A stretch of DNA of 64,000 bases from Polaromonas sp. AET17H-212 (GTDB lineage Bacteria; Pseudomonadota; Gammaproteobacteria; Burkholderiales; Burkholderiaceae_C): NCBI RefSeq assembly GCF_002379085.1, contig NZ_NBZW01000002.1:248001-312000 (forward strand), in the 5' to 3' direction. The notes beneath the pieces are model-generated. The model made no database searches, had not been told where the DNA came from, and worked only from the letters and a program-made list of their open reading frames with translations. Position numbers and translations under genes: made by a program. Shown in pieces: positions 1-7,883 of this stretch. Position 1 is the first letter of the stretch. Every line of letters starts with the position of its first letter.

Positions 1-89
1 CGGCCGAGGACCTGCGTGCCTGGGCCAACAGCCGGGCCTATGACATGACCTCCGATCCCGGCTGCCCGCAGCGGGCTTCTGTTCGCTGA
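1..89 (+). CDS. C-terminal end of an unidentified protein (cut by left edge)
   Basis: An open frame enters from the left edge (first full codon at 3) and ends with TGA at 87-89, leaving 28 residues that include AEDLRAWANSRAYDM. The gene lies directly upstream of repA. In Tn4371-like elements this place is usually held by a small DNA-binding or partition protein, and the tail could be the end of an AlpA/excisionase-like helix-turn-helix protein. That is a guess from position; too little is visible for a functional call. Confidence 0.45.
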   Translation, partial: AEDLRAWANSRAYDMTSDPGCPQRASVR

Positions 90-130
90 TCCGGTGTCCG
101 ATTCACGAACGCGCGAATCGATGGGGCGTC

Positions 131-1123
131 ATGGTTAAACCCTTGACTGACCGCGACCAGCTGATGCTGTTCCGGGCACTGCCGGGCGGCGACATGGCCC
201 CGCGCGATGCGCAGGATCTGATGGCCTACCCGTTCTTCTCGCTGGCCAAGTCCCGCAGGGTGGTGCCGATCTGCTTCGAAGCAGGGAGCGTGTCGCTGAC
301 GGTCGAAGGCGTGCCGGAACACGGTATAGCGACCATCTGGGATGCCGACGTGTTGATCTGGGCGGCCAGCCAACTCGTGCAGGCGCGGGACCGGGGTTTG
401 CGCACTTCGCGCCTGATGGCCGCAACGCCGCATGAAATCCTGACCTTCGTGCAGCGCGGCACCGGTTTCAAGGACTACCTGATGCTCAAGGCGGCGCTGG
501 ACCGGCTGCAGTCCACCACGGTGGCCACGTCCATCCGCCAGCCTGCGGGGCGGCGCATGCACCGCTTCTCCTGGATCAACGAATGGAAGGAACTGCCCGG
601 TGCCCGGGGCCGGTCCTACGGCATTGAGTTGATTCTGGCGGATTGGTTCTATGCCGGTGTGATGGACGATGCCTTGGTCCTGACCCTGGACCCGGCGTAC
701 TTCCGGCTCACTGGGGGCATTGAGCGCTGGCTGTATCGCGTAGTGCGCAAGCACGGTGGCCGGCAGGCGGAGGGTTGGCGCTTCAATCTGCGCCACCTGC
801 ACCTGAAGTCGGGCAGCTTGCAGCGCTATGCCGACTTCGCAGTTCAGTTGCGACGGCTGGTGCACCGGCAGTCACTGCCAGGTTACTGGCTCTCCCTTGA
901 GCACGTGGGCGGCGCGGACTGGCTCCGATTCCGTTGCTGGTCGCACCCACCGCAACCCGACTTATCCACAGGCGCTGGTGACAAGTCGGTGGACAAGCTG
1001 TGTCCGGACTCGGGAATCACCCGCACGGCATTCGGGGAATCGCCCGCAAACGACACGGGTAATCACACGTGCGCATCGGCCGCCAGCCCACGCCCAGCAA
1101 CGGTTTCGGGCCTCCTTAACTAA
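131..1123 (+). CDS. repA: Replication initiator protein A (RepA, RPA family)
   Basis: The 330-residue protein opens with the family-typical stretch DRDQLMLFRALPGGDMAPRD and the FFSLAKSRR block near residues 38-46, as in the RPA-type initiators of Tn4371-like ICEs. Residues about 1-270 look like the conserved initiator domain; the last 50 or so are low-complexity and poorly conserved. Family knowledge suggests it allows autonomous replication of the excised circle and so helps keep the element. It stands just upstream of parA in the expected ICE order. The start at 131 is chosen because the conserved domain begins at once. No truncation is seen. Confidence 0.85.
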   Translation: MVKPLTDRDQLMLFRALPGGDMAPRDAQDLMAYPFFSLAKSRRVVPICFEAGSVSLTVEGVPEHGIATIWDADVLIWAASQLVQARDRGLRTSRLMAATPHEILTFVQRGTGFKDYLMLKAALDRLQSTTVATSIRQPAGRRMHRFSWINEWKELPGARGRSYGIELILADWFYAGVMDDALVLTLDPAYFRLTGGIERWLYRVVRKHGGRQAEGWRFNLRHLHLKSGSLQRYADFAVQLRRLVHRQSLPGYWLSLEHVGGADWLRFRCWSHPPQPDLSTGAGDKSVDKLCPDSGITRTAFGESPANDTGNHTCASAASPRPATVSGLLN

Positions 1124-1142
1124 TCTAACTAAAGACATAACT

Positions 1143-1889
1143 ATGGATAAAAGAGGAAACACCGCTGCCCAAAAAACGGGCAGTGCTTCATCCAGCACCG
1201 ATGAAAACCGTTTATCAGAAGCAAAAACCAAAGCGGAAACCAAGCCCGGCAAGGTGATCGCGCTGCTCAACCAGAAGGGCGGGGCAGGCAAGACCACGCT
1301 GGCCACGCACCTCGCGGGGGAGTTCGCTTTCGCGGGAAGCTGCGTGACACTGCTGGATGCCGATCCGCAGGGCTCCGCCCTGGACTGGGCGCAGCGACGT
1401 GCGCAAAGCGGCCATGGTCGCCTGTACGGTGTGTTTGGCCTGGCACGGGACTCTCTGCACCAGGAAGCACCGCAGATTGCCTTGCAGGCGGATTTCGTCG
1501 TGATTGACGGCCCACCCCGGGTCGCGGCACTCGCGCGCTCCGCGCTGCTGGCCGCAGACCTGGTGCTGATTCCGGTACAGCCCAGCGCCTATGACGTCTG
1601 GGCCAGCCATGAGATGGTGCAGCTGATCACCGAAGCGCGGGTGTTTCGGCCGCAGCTGCGCACGGCCTTTGTGATCAACCGGCGCGTTGTGGGAACGGTG
1701 ATTGGGCGCGAGGCGCGTGCGGCGCTCGCCGATCAGCCGTTTCCTGCGCTGCAAGTGGAAGTCTCACAACGCATCGTGTTTGCCGACAGCGTTGCCGCGG
1801 GTCGACTGGCGTTCGAGGTGGCACCGCACTGCGCAGCCGCGCGCGAGATCGCGGCGCTGGCGCAAGCGGTGCGGGAGATGCTGTTATGA
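1143..1889 (+). CDS. parA: ParA-family partition ATPase
   Basis: The 248-residue protein has a low-complexity N-terminus of about 36 residues followed by a deviant Walker A, KGGAGKT (residues 45-51). A Walker A' region follows (LLDADPQGSALDW), then a Walker B (DFVVIDGPP). These are the hallmarks of ParA/MinD-type ATPases that segregate DNA molecules. An upstream in-frame extension to 828 exists, but it overlaps repA and encodes nothing conserved, so ATG 1143 is preferred. The stop overlaps the next start (ATGA), which suggests translational coupling. Its likely role is stabilising the excised ICE, together with repA. Confidence 0.88.
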   Translation: MDKRGNTAAQKTGSASSSTDENRLSEAKTKAETKPGKVIALLNQKGGAGKTTLATHLAGEFAFAGSCVTLLDADPQGSALDWAQRRAQSGHGRLYGVFGLARDSLHQEAPQIALQADFVVIDGPPRVAALARSALLAADLVLIPVQPSAYDVWASHEMVQLITEARVFRPQLRTAFVINRRVVGTVIGREARAALADQPFPALQVEVSQRIVFADSVAAGRLAFEVAPHCAAAREIAALAQAVREMLL

Positions 1890-2149
1890 CAAAACCACAG
1901 TCGTCCAATTCGCAGCGGCGTGCACCGATTGGTCGCAGGCCAGGTGCCGATCCGGCAGCAGCCTGGGTCCAGAAGGTTGACGCGGTGATAGCGACCGCAA
2001 AGGCATCGGTCTACACCGCACGGCTCACCATTGATGTCACGCCCGTGCTACGTGGGCGCATCAAGGTTGTGGCGTTCAAACGTGGTGTTACTGCCGTCGA
2101 GATGTTGCGCGAACTGTTGGAGCGTGAGTTTCCGGAGGGGGCGTCATGA
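1886..2149 (+). CDS. Small ribbon-helix-helix-like protein next to parA
   Basis: This 87-residue basic protein overlaps the end of parA by four bases. Its second half, TARLTIDVTPVLRGRIKVVAF followed by a helical stretch, has the strand-helix-helix look of ribbon-helix-helix DNA-binding proteins such as ParG. By position it may be the centromere-binding partner or autorepressor of ParA; that is inference. Genes of this size and place are common in Tn4371-like ICEs. Confidence 0.65.
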   Translation: MTKPQSSNSQRRAPIGRRPGADPAAAWVQKVDAVIATAKASVYTARLTIDVTPVLRGRIKVVAFKRGVTAVEMLRELLEREFPEGAS

Positions 2150-2667
2150 TGCAGTCAAGCGTGCAAGCAGCGGTACAGGTCATGCGACCTGAATTGGCAA
2201 CGCACAGGTCGATACCGATGCAGGTTTCCCTTGCCTTCGTCGAGCAACGGGTGAACGTGTGGCTGCGTTTCGGCAGGCCATTGCGCGACACCGTTCTGAA
2301 CCGCTGGCGGCGCGTCGCGGTGTTCGAACCCGGCGCGGTCTGTTGCCGGGTGAAGTGGATTGCCAATGACTACGGGACGGCGCTATGGCAGTTGATGGTG
2401 TTGCAGGCACCCATGCTGTTTGACGGTGCGCAGCGCGTCGCAGGTGTGGTGCCAGGAGCGCGCATTCTGTTGCGTGCCGACGGTGAGCTTCAGGTAAAGG
2501 CCGTGCTAGTCGTCATTGACGGCATTGAGGCGTTGGGCATCGACCCGTGTACTGTGGCTGTGACGTGTTGGCGCATGGTTGGCAACCGGCTGGCTGCACG
2601 CCAGCCGCTGCCCGAGTACACAGTCGAGCGGCATGCGGCGCACATTGCGCGAGAGGCGCTGCAATGA
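2146..2667 (+). CDS. DUF2840 family protein
   Basis: The 173-residue protein resembles the DUF2840 family found next to traF in Tn4371-like and related alphaproteobacterial ICEs. Recognisable blocks are VEQRVNVWLRFG, RRVAVFEPGAVCCRVKW and IDGIEALGIDPC. No catalytic motif, signal peptide or membrane segment is seen. It overlaps both neighbours by four bases, so it belongs to the par-traF transcription unit. Function is unknown. Confidence 0.8.
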   Translation: MMQSSVQAAVQVMRPELATHRSIPMQVSLAFVEQRVNVWLRFGRPLRDTVLNRWRRVAVFEPGAVCCRVKWIANDYGTALWQLMVLQAPMLFDGAQRVAGVVPGARILLRADGELQVKAVLVVIDGIEALGIDPCTVAVTCWRMVGNRLAARQPLPEYTVERHAAHIAREALQ

Positions 2668-3176
2668 AACGGGCTGCAGTGATTCTCTGCATGGACATCG
2701 GCCTGGCGGCGCTGCTCATGCCGCTGGCCATCCCAAACCGTGTGCACCTGGGCTACAACCCCAGCGACAGCGTGCCGCGCGGCTGGTACCGCATCGAATC
2801 TGCCGACTCGCTGCAGGTTGGTAACATCGTGCTGGCCCGGCTTCCGGTACAGGCGGCTACGCTGGCGGCGCAGCGTGACTATCTGCCAGCCGGCATTCCC
2901 TTGCTCAAGCGCGTTGGTGCCGTGGCACCGCAACGGGTGTGCATGGATGGCGCATCGGTGCGCATCGACGACGTGGCGGTAGCCTCCGTGCTGCCTGTCG
3001 ATGGACGTGGCCGTCCACTGTCTGCCTGGCCGCAGTGCCGACGACTGGCGCGCGGTGAATTGTTTCTGTTGAGTAGCACGAATCCGGTGTCGTTCGACAG
3101 TCGCTACTTCGGTCCCATCCGTGCATCGGATGTGATTGGCAATGCGCAGCCGATTTGGACCTGGAGCACGCCATGA
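2664..3176 (+). CDS. traF: TraF, S26-family conjugative signal peptidase
   Basis: The 170-residue protein has one N-terminal hydrophobic segment (about residues 3-22) and then the S26 serine-protease signature SDSVPRGWY, with the catalytic serine in SVP. The lysine of GIPLLKRVG is the likely general base of the Ser-Lys dyad. TraF of RP4 matures and cyclises the TrbC pilin, and a trbC is present at 24342. Start ATG 2664 overlaps the upstream stop. The longer frame from 2547 lies inside the DUF2840 gene and is not favoured. Confidence 0.88.
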   Translation: MKRAAVILCMDIGLAALLMPLAIPNRVHLGYNPSDSVPRGWYRIESADSLQVGNIVLARLPVQAATLAAQRDYLPAGIPLLKRVGAVAPQRVCMDGASVRIDDVAVASVLPVDGRGRPLSAWPQCRRLARGELFLLSSTNPVSFDSRYFGPIRASDVIGNAQPIWTWSTP

Positions 3177-3508
3177 TGGTGTTGTCCATCGTGCAGATGT
3201 CCTGTCGCCAGCGTGCAGCTTTTGCTGCACTGGCGCTGTCCGTTGGGCAGCGTGGCACGCCTGGTGTGCATCTGGCGCAGAGTCGGAGCCGGGACCGGAG
3301 GGGACCGGTGAAGACAGAGGGCAAGATAAAAGGGCCGGCACGCGCCCGGCTGCAAAGCCAGTCTGCACGTGGGGTTGACGCGGCACGGCGGCTTGCAGCC
3401 TGTGTGCCGTCGCAGAACGCAAACCCGCAGAGCATCAGGGCTGGCCGCGTGCTGTCTTCGATGCGATTCGCTGCATTGCGCTGGAGCTTGTGCCATGGTC
3501 ACACGTGA
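3173..3508 (+). CDS. Hypothetical ORF between traF and relaxase
   Basis: A 111-codon frame opens with ATGATG overlapping the traF stop and runs 14 bases into the relaxase gene. The product is basic, rich in Arg, Ala and Ser, and shows no domain, signal peptide or motif. Many related ICEs carry a lytic transglycosylase gene at this place, and this ORF has no resemblance to one. It could be a real coupled gene or just a 320-base spacer that happens to be open. Confidence 0.3.
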   Translation: MMVLSIVQMSCRQRAAFAALALSVGQRGTPGVHLAQSRSRDRRGPVKTEGKIKGPARARLQSQSARGVDAARRLAACVPSQNANPQSIRAGRVLSSMRFAALRWSLCHGHT

Positions 3509-5450
3509 CGATGAGCGTTTCAAGGTCAAGCCAGGAGCACCCAAGGACGTTGCTGGCGGAGGTAGTGGACAACGTGCGCAACGCTTCGTCTCGCAGGTGT
3601 TGAAGCAAGTCTCGAAGTCCGGTGCGAAGGCTTCTGGCACGCGTGGTGCGCGCCCTGCATCGACGTTCGGTCGAGGGCGCGTTGCAGCGGGAAGGGCAGG
3701 TCAAACGCTGGCGGTGACCGCCCGGCGCGTGGTGATCAAGTCCCGTTATGTGGTGCTGAAGAAGGCCGGAGTCAATTCCGTATCCACCCACCTGCGCTAC
3801 ATGGAACGGGATGGAGTGACACGCGACGGGCAACGCGGCCAGGCCTACGGACCTGAGACTGACGCCGCCGACCTGAAGGCCTTCGAGGAATGCGGCAAGG
3901 GTGATCGTCACCAGTTCCGCTTCATCGTGTCGGTGGAAGATGCCGAGGCGCTGGAAGACTTGCGCGACTACACGCGAGAGTTCATGCAACGCATGGCCAC
4001 CGACCTGGAAACCCGGCTGGACTGGGTGGCCGTTGACCACTGGGATACCGACAACCCGCACACGCACATTGTGCTACGCGGGCGCGCCGGGGAGGGGAGG
4101 GGGAAAGGTCAGGACCTGGTGATTGCGCCGGACTACATGGCCCACAGCATGCGCATGCGGGCCAGTGAACTGGCAACCGAATGGTTGGGTCCACGTACCG
4201 AACTGGAGATCCGGCAAGGGCTGCTACGGGAAGTTGAACATGAACGGCTGACGAGCCTGGACCGGGCGCTGCTGCGGCAAGCCACCGTGGATATCGTGGA
4301 CTTGACCCAGCAGCCTACTGATCGACAGCGCCAGACCCTCCTTCGTGCCCGACTACAGCGATTGGAGGCGATGGAGTTGGTCCAGCGAATCGATGCGAAC
4401 CATTGGCGGTTATCCCCAAGGATGGAACAGACGCTGACCGCTATGGGCGAGCGCGGAGACATCCTGCGCACGATGCACAAGGCCTTGAAGGAACAGCAAC
4501 GGGAGCTGGTGCTGGAAGCGGAACCGGCAACACCCGTCGTCGGCTGCATCACGGCCAAGGGCCTGGCCGACGAGCTCAACGACCGGGGGTATCTTGTGGT
4601 GGATGGCATTGATGGTCGTGCACACTATGTTCGTCTGCCGGCCGGCGCTGACCTGGCTGCACTGCCGGTGGGTGGCATCGTGGAAGTGACGTTCGCTGGA
4701 GTGGAACGAGCGGTAGATCGCAATATCGCAGGCATCGTGCGCGAGGGGCTTTACCGTGGCGCTGACCATCGTGCGCGACTTCGACACGAAGGCTCCCGAG
4801 ACCCGCAAACTGCGGTCGATGTCCATGTGCGTCGCCTCGAAGCGTTGCGCCGATCGGGGGTCGTGGAGCGCGTGGCTGATGGTGTTTGGCGCGTGCCGTC
4901 TGACTTCTTGTCGCATGCCCAGGTACATGATGCACAGCGAGCTGCGGGGGTCATCGTCGAATTGCGTTCGCACCTGTCTATTGAGCAGCAAGTGCATGCT
5001 CAGGGGGCAACATGGCTGGACCATCGATTGGTGGGTGATGCCAAAGAGCTGTCGCCAAAGGGCTTTGGGGCCCAGGTGCATGGTGCGTTGCAGGATCGGA
5101 TGGGCTTCCTCGTCGATCAGGGCTTGGCCGACCGGCGCGGCCAGCGCGTGGTTTTAGCGCGCAATTTGCTGTCCACCTTGCGTGACCGGGAACTGGCAGA
5201 AACGGGCAAAGTTATTCAGCATCAGACCGGACTGATCCACCGCCCGCTGCTTGATGGTGAGCGGGCAAACGGCGTCTACCGCCGCTCAGTCCAGCTTGCC
5301 AGCGGTCGATTCGCAATGCTGGACGATGGCATGGGGTTCAGCCTGGTGCCGTGGAGACCGGTGGTGGAGCAGCGGCTGGGGCAGCAGGTGTCAGCCATCG
5401 CACGGGGGGTATCAGTTACTTGGGGGCTGGGGCGGCAGCGTGGCCGATAG
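3495..5450 (+). CDS. rlxS: Conjugative relaxase (RlxS type, DUF3363)
   Basis: The 651-residue protein carries the relaxase core in its first 260 residues: THLRYMERDG (about 98-107) and DHWDTDNPHTHIVLRG (181-196), the histidine-rich metal-binding motif of strand-nicking relaxases. The C-terminal part matches the DUF3363 extension of Tn4371-like relaxases, and the length is normal. It nicks oriT and pilots the strand to the TraG coupling protein. ATG 3495 is chosen over an upstream in-frame start at 3369 because the extra 42 residues are not conserved. In compact relatives traG follows closely; here 15 kb of cargo lies between. Confidence 0.9.
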   Translation: MVTRDDERFKVKPGAPKDVAGGGSGQRAQRFVSQVLKQVSKSGAKASGTRGARPASTFGRGRVAAGRAGQTLAVTARRVVIKSRYVVLKKAGVNSVSTHLRYMERDGVTRDGQRGQAYGPETDAADLKAFEECGKGDRHQFRFIVSVEDAEALEDLRDYTREFMQRMATDLETRLDWVAVDHWDTDNPHTHIVLRGRAGEGRGKGQDLVIAPDYMAHSMRMRASELATEWLGPRTELEIRQGLLREVEHERLTSLDRALLRQATVDIVDLTQQPTDRQRQTLLRARLQRLEAMELVQRIDANHWRLSPRMEQTLTAMGERGDILRTMHKALKEQQRELVLEAEPATPVVGCITAKGLADELNDRGYLVVDGIDGRAHYVRLPAGADLAALPVGGIVEVTFAGVERAVDRNIAGIVREGLYRGADHRARLRHEGSRDPQTAVDVHVRRLEALRRSGVVERVADGVWRVPSDFLSHAQVHDAQRAAGVIVELRSHLSIEQQVHAQGATWLDHRLVGDAKELSPKGFGAQVHGALQDRMGFLVDQGLADRRGQRVVLARNLLSTLRDRELAETGKVIQHQTGLIHRPLLDGERANGVYRRSVQLASGRFAMLDDGMGFSLVPWRPVVEQRLGQQVSAIARGVSVTWGLGRQRGR

Positions 5451-5497
5451 GTTTAGGGTTATGGGGGTGAAGCAATCATTTGGGCGGTCACATTTCG

Positions 5498-5737
5498 TTG
5501 AAAATTGGTGCCCTGCTTGAAACCGAGAAACACGATATTGGCGACATTCTTCGAGAAAGCCTTGAGCATGAAAAGGTTCACTGGGGGCCTATTACGATCT
5601 GTTGAAAAATCGCGGAAGACGCTTCGGTTTTGCTTGAGGAATATGCCCATGAAATGATTGTTCAAGAAGAGTTGCATCTTGATGAAGTGAACAAGATGTT
5701 GCGCAGACCTGGTGCAATGGAACCCTTCAAAGAATAG
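5498..5737 (+). pseudogene. Broken ferritin-like (bacterioferritin-type) gene, 3' part
   Basis: Frame 2 encodes a ferritin-like helical segment (LLETEKHDIGDILRESLE, then EHEKVHWG) and later LLEEYAHEMIVQEELHLDEVNKML up to TAG 5735-5737. Between them the frame is lost for about 30 bases: one G appears deleted from a G run near 5588 and one A added to an A run near 5609, which creates a TGA. Undoing both gives a continuous WGAYYDLLKIAEDASV. The 5' half is missing, cut just after the relaxase gene. It is probably a chromosomal gene broken when the cargo was captured. Confidence 0.65.
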
Positions 5738-5783
5738 TGGCCGATCACGCACTTTTTTTGGTGCAACAAGTGATGGTTGGATA

Positions 5784-5798
5784 CCCCGTGTTACGGGG
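5784..5798. other. Perfect hairpin between ferritin remnant and regulator gene
   Basis: CCCCGT, loop GTT, ACGGGG forms a perfect 6-bp stem in the gap between two convergent units. No T run follows on either strand, so it is at most a weak terminator or a transcript end. Confidence 0.3.
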
Positions 5799-5869
5799 CG
5801 GTTTGACGCGAATTTTGTCCTGCAAGGAGGCTACATTTTTTGGCAAATCAGTTGCATGAGTATTCCGTT

Positions 5870-7321
5870 TTAACTGGGCCGCAGTGGCTGGGAGGCGACT
5901 GGGTAAGGTGCAAACCGGCTTTGGTTCTCATTGACGTCTAACGCACCGCCGATGAACGGAAACGCGCGTTGCGGGCAGGCTTCGCGTTCGCAGACCTTGC
6001 AGCCCATGCCGATGGGTGTGGGCACTTCCGGGTCTTTGAGATCGAGTCCTTTGGAGTACACCAGCCGCTCGGCCTGATGAATGTCGCAGCCCAGACCGAT
6101 CGCGAATGTCTTGCTCGGTGCGCCGTAGCCGCCATGCCCCTGCGACACGGCGCGGGCAATCCACAGGTAGGCGCGCCCGTCCGGCATGCGGGCCAGCTGG
6201 GTAAGTATCCGTCCGGGCTGGGCAAACGCCTCGTAGACATTCCACAAGGGGCAGGTGCCGCCCATTTTCGAAAAGTGGAAATGCGTCGCCGACTGCCGCT
6301 TGGAGATGTTGCCGGCCCGGTCCACCCGGATGAAGAAGAACGGCACACCGCGCGCTTCAGCCCTTTGCAGCGTGCTCAAGCGGTGGCACACGGTCTCAAA
6401 TCCAACGCCGAAGTGATGCCCCAGCCGTTCGATGTCATAACGCATCGATTCGGCGGTATCCAGAAACTGCCGGTAGGGCAGCAGCAGCGCACCGGCGAAA
6501 TAGTTGGCCAGGCCAATGCGGGCCAGCGCGCGGGCATGGTCGCCCGACAGCTCGTTGTCGCCCTGTGTCAGCTTCTGCAACACCGCGCCCATCTCCAGGA
6601 AAGCCAGCTGGGTGGCCATCTGGAAGGCGTGCTGGCCCGGCTCAAGGTGCGGCGACAGGCGCAGCACGCGGCTCTTGGGGTCGTACTGGCGCTGCACGTC
6701 GGTTTTAGGCAGGCCCGCATCGCCGTCGGCATAGATGACCTTGACGTCATGCCGCTGCGCCAGCCGGCGCTCCAGTCCCTCTGCAGCGTTGCCGACTTCA
6801 ATCCGGCATTCGACAAACAGGCGCTCGGCCTGTTCGTCAAGCTCGGCGATGTGGTTGTGCCGCGCGATGAAGAAATTGCGCACCTCTTCGTAGTGCATGG
6901 GCTGCACGCCCGGCGCGCTGCCCCGGTCATCGCCGAGGCGGGCCGCCATGGTCTCCAGCCGCTCAATGGCATCGCGGTAGCGGCGGTGCAGGCCGATCAG
7001 GCTGCGGCCCACGGCCGGCATGTTGGAAGCCAGCTCGCGGATCTCGGCCAAGGACACCGGATCGGCCGCAGAAACATCGGCCAGCGCTTCACGCAGGCCG
7101 GCAATCAGGCGAGCCTCTTCGTCTTCGGAAAACATCTGCACATCCACGCCAAAAGCGGCGTTGATCTTCAGCAGCACCGAGACGGTGAGAGGCCGCTGGT
7201 TTTGTTCCAGCTGGTTCAGGTAGCTGGGCGATAGCCCCAGCGTGTGGGCCAGCGCGAGCTGGGTCATGCCGCGCTCTTCGCGCAGGCGGCGCAGGCGTAT
7301 GCCCATGAAGGTTTTTTTCAT
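5870..7321 (-). CDS. XRE-family short-chain fatty acyl regulator (RamB/PrpR-like)
   Basis: The 483-residue protein has an N-terminal XRE helix-turn-helix (about 8-62), an IrrE/ImmA-like middle region (about 150-290) and a DUF2083-type C-terminal domain. Actinobacterial homologues RamB and PrpR control glyoxylate and methylcitrate genes in response to acyl-CoA. Cysteines at 357, 412, 441, 444 and 449 resemble the cluster proposed to bind iron-sulfur in mycobacterial PrpR. It is transcribed away from the prp-type genes across a 139-base gap with repeated ATTCGCAA sites, so it very likely controls them. Activation or repression cannot be told from sequence. Confidence 0.85.
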   Translation of the reverse strand: MKKTFMGIRLRRLREERGMTQLALAHTLGLSPSYLNQLEQNQRPLTVSVLLKINAAFGVDVQMFSEDEEARLIAGLREALADVSAADPVSLAEIRELASNMPAVGRSLIGLHRRYRDAIERLETMAARLGDDRGSAPGVQPMHYEEVRNFFIARHNHIAELDEQAERLFVECRIEVGNAAEGLERRLAQRHDVKVIYADGDAGLPKTDVQRQYDPKSRVLRLSPHLEPGQHAFQMATQLAFLEMGAVLQKLTQGDNELSGDHARALARIGLANYFAGALLLPYRQFLDTAESMRYDIERLGHHFGVGFETVCHRLSTLQRAEARGVPFFFIRVDRAGNISKRQSATHFHFSKMGGTCPLWNVYEAFAQPGRILTQLARMPDGRAYLWIARAVSQGHGGYGAPSKTFAIGLGCDIHQAERLVYSKGLDLKDPEVPTPIGMGCKVCEREACPQRAFPFIGGALDVNENQSRFAPYPVASQPLRPS

Positions 7322-7365
7322 CTCAAGCGCTCCTGATCATCTGCCCGCATGCTAACGCCATTTTT

Positions 7366-7458
7366 ATTCGCAAGATTCGCAAAACCGGCAAAAAACCTTC
7401 GCACTCCTTCGCCAATTCAGTCCTTCCGCAGATGAATACTTCGGCGTAAATTGCGAAT
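7366..7458. promoter_or_regulatory. Divergent regulatory region with three ATTCGCAA boxes
   Basis: ATTCGCAA occurs at 7366-7373 and, one base later, at 7375-7382. An inverted copy TTGCGAAT lies at 7451-7458, three bases before the thioesterase start. The arrangement resembles the TTTGCAAA-type sites known for RamB/PrpR regulators. The pair would sit near the regulator's own promoter and the single copy over the translation start region of the catabolic genes. Binding is inferred. Confidence 0.55.
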
Positions 7459-7460
7459 CC

Positions 7461-7883
7461 ATGACAGATCAAGCCCTCAAAACCCGGTTGGTGGAAATGA
7501 TTTTTCCGGACCAGACCAACCACTACGGCACCTTGTTCGGCGGCAACGCCCTGAACCTGCTGAGCAAGGCCGCCTTCATCTCGGCCAGCCGCTACGCCCG
7601 GCAATCCGTCGTGATGGCCGCTTGCAAGGAGGTGCAGTTTCACCGGCCGGTGAGGCTGGGCCAGACGCTGGAGCTGATGGCCCAGGTGGTGCGCGTGGGC
7701 CGCAGCTCGCTGACGGTGGAGGTGGTCGGCATGGCCGAGAGCCTGGCCACCGGCCAAAGCCAGCGCGCCTTGCAGGGGCGCTTTGAAATGGTGGCCGTGG
7801 ATGCGCAAGGCAAGCCGGCCGCCATCAAACCGAGCGCCCTGACGCCAAGCCCTGCGTCAACACTTTTAACGGAGACCCTATGA
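7461..7883 (+). CDS. Acyl-CoA thioesterase (hotdog fold)
   Basis: This 140-residue protein has the single-hotdog acyl-CoA thioesterase pattern: NHYGTLFGG (about 20-28), a long central helix, and [15 protein letters not shown]. It would hydrolyse short acyl-CoA esters, perhaps relieving propionyl-CoA build-up or freeing CoA in this pathway. It is the first gene of the collinear run and overlaps prpC by four bases (ATGA). Confidence 0.85.
   Translation: MTDQALKTRLVEMIFPDQTNHYGTLFGGNALNLLSKAAFISASRYARQSVVMAACKEVQFHRPVRLGQTLELMAQVVRVGRSSLTVEVVGMAESLATGQSQRALQGRFEMVAVDAQGKPAAIKPSALTPSPASTLLTETL

Noticed and set aside
38..865. 275-codon minus-strand frame opposite repA
   Set aside because: It is antisense to the recognisable RPA-family initiator and has no conserved features. 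Similar long antisense frames opposite prpD, flgE, flgK, trbL and others were rejected for the same reason.
7314..7321. TTTTTCAT octamer, a possible ICE end sequence
   Set aside because: It is simply the reverse complement of the regulator's Met-Lys-Lys start. The same octamer at 9055-9062 and 18023-18030 shows that chance matches are common here.
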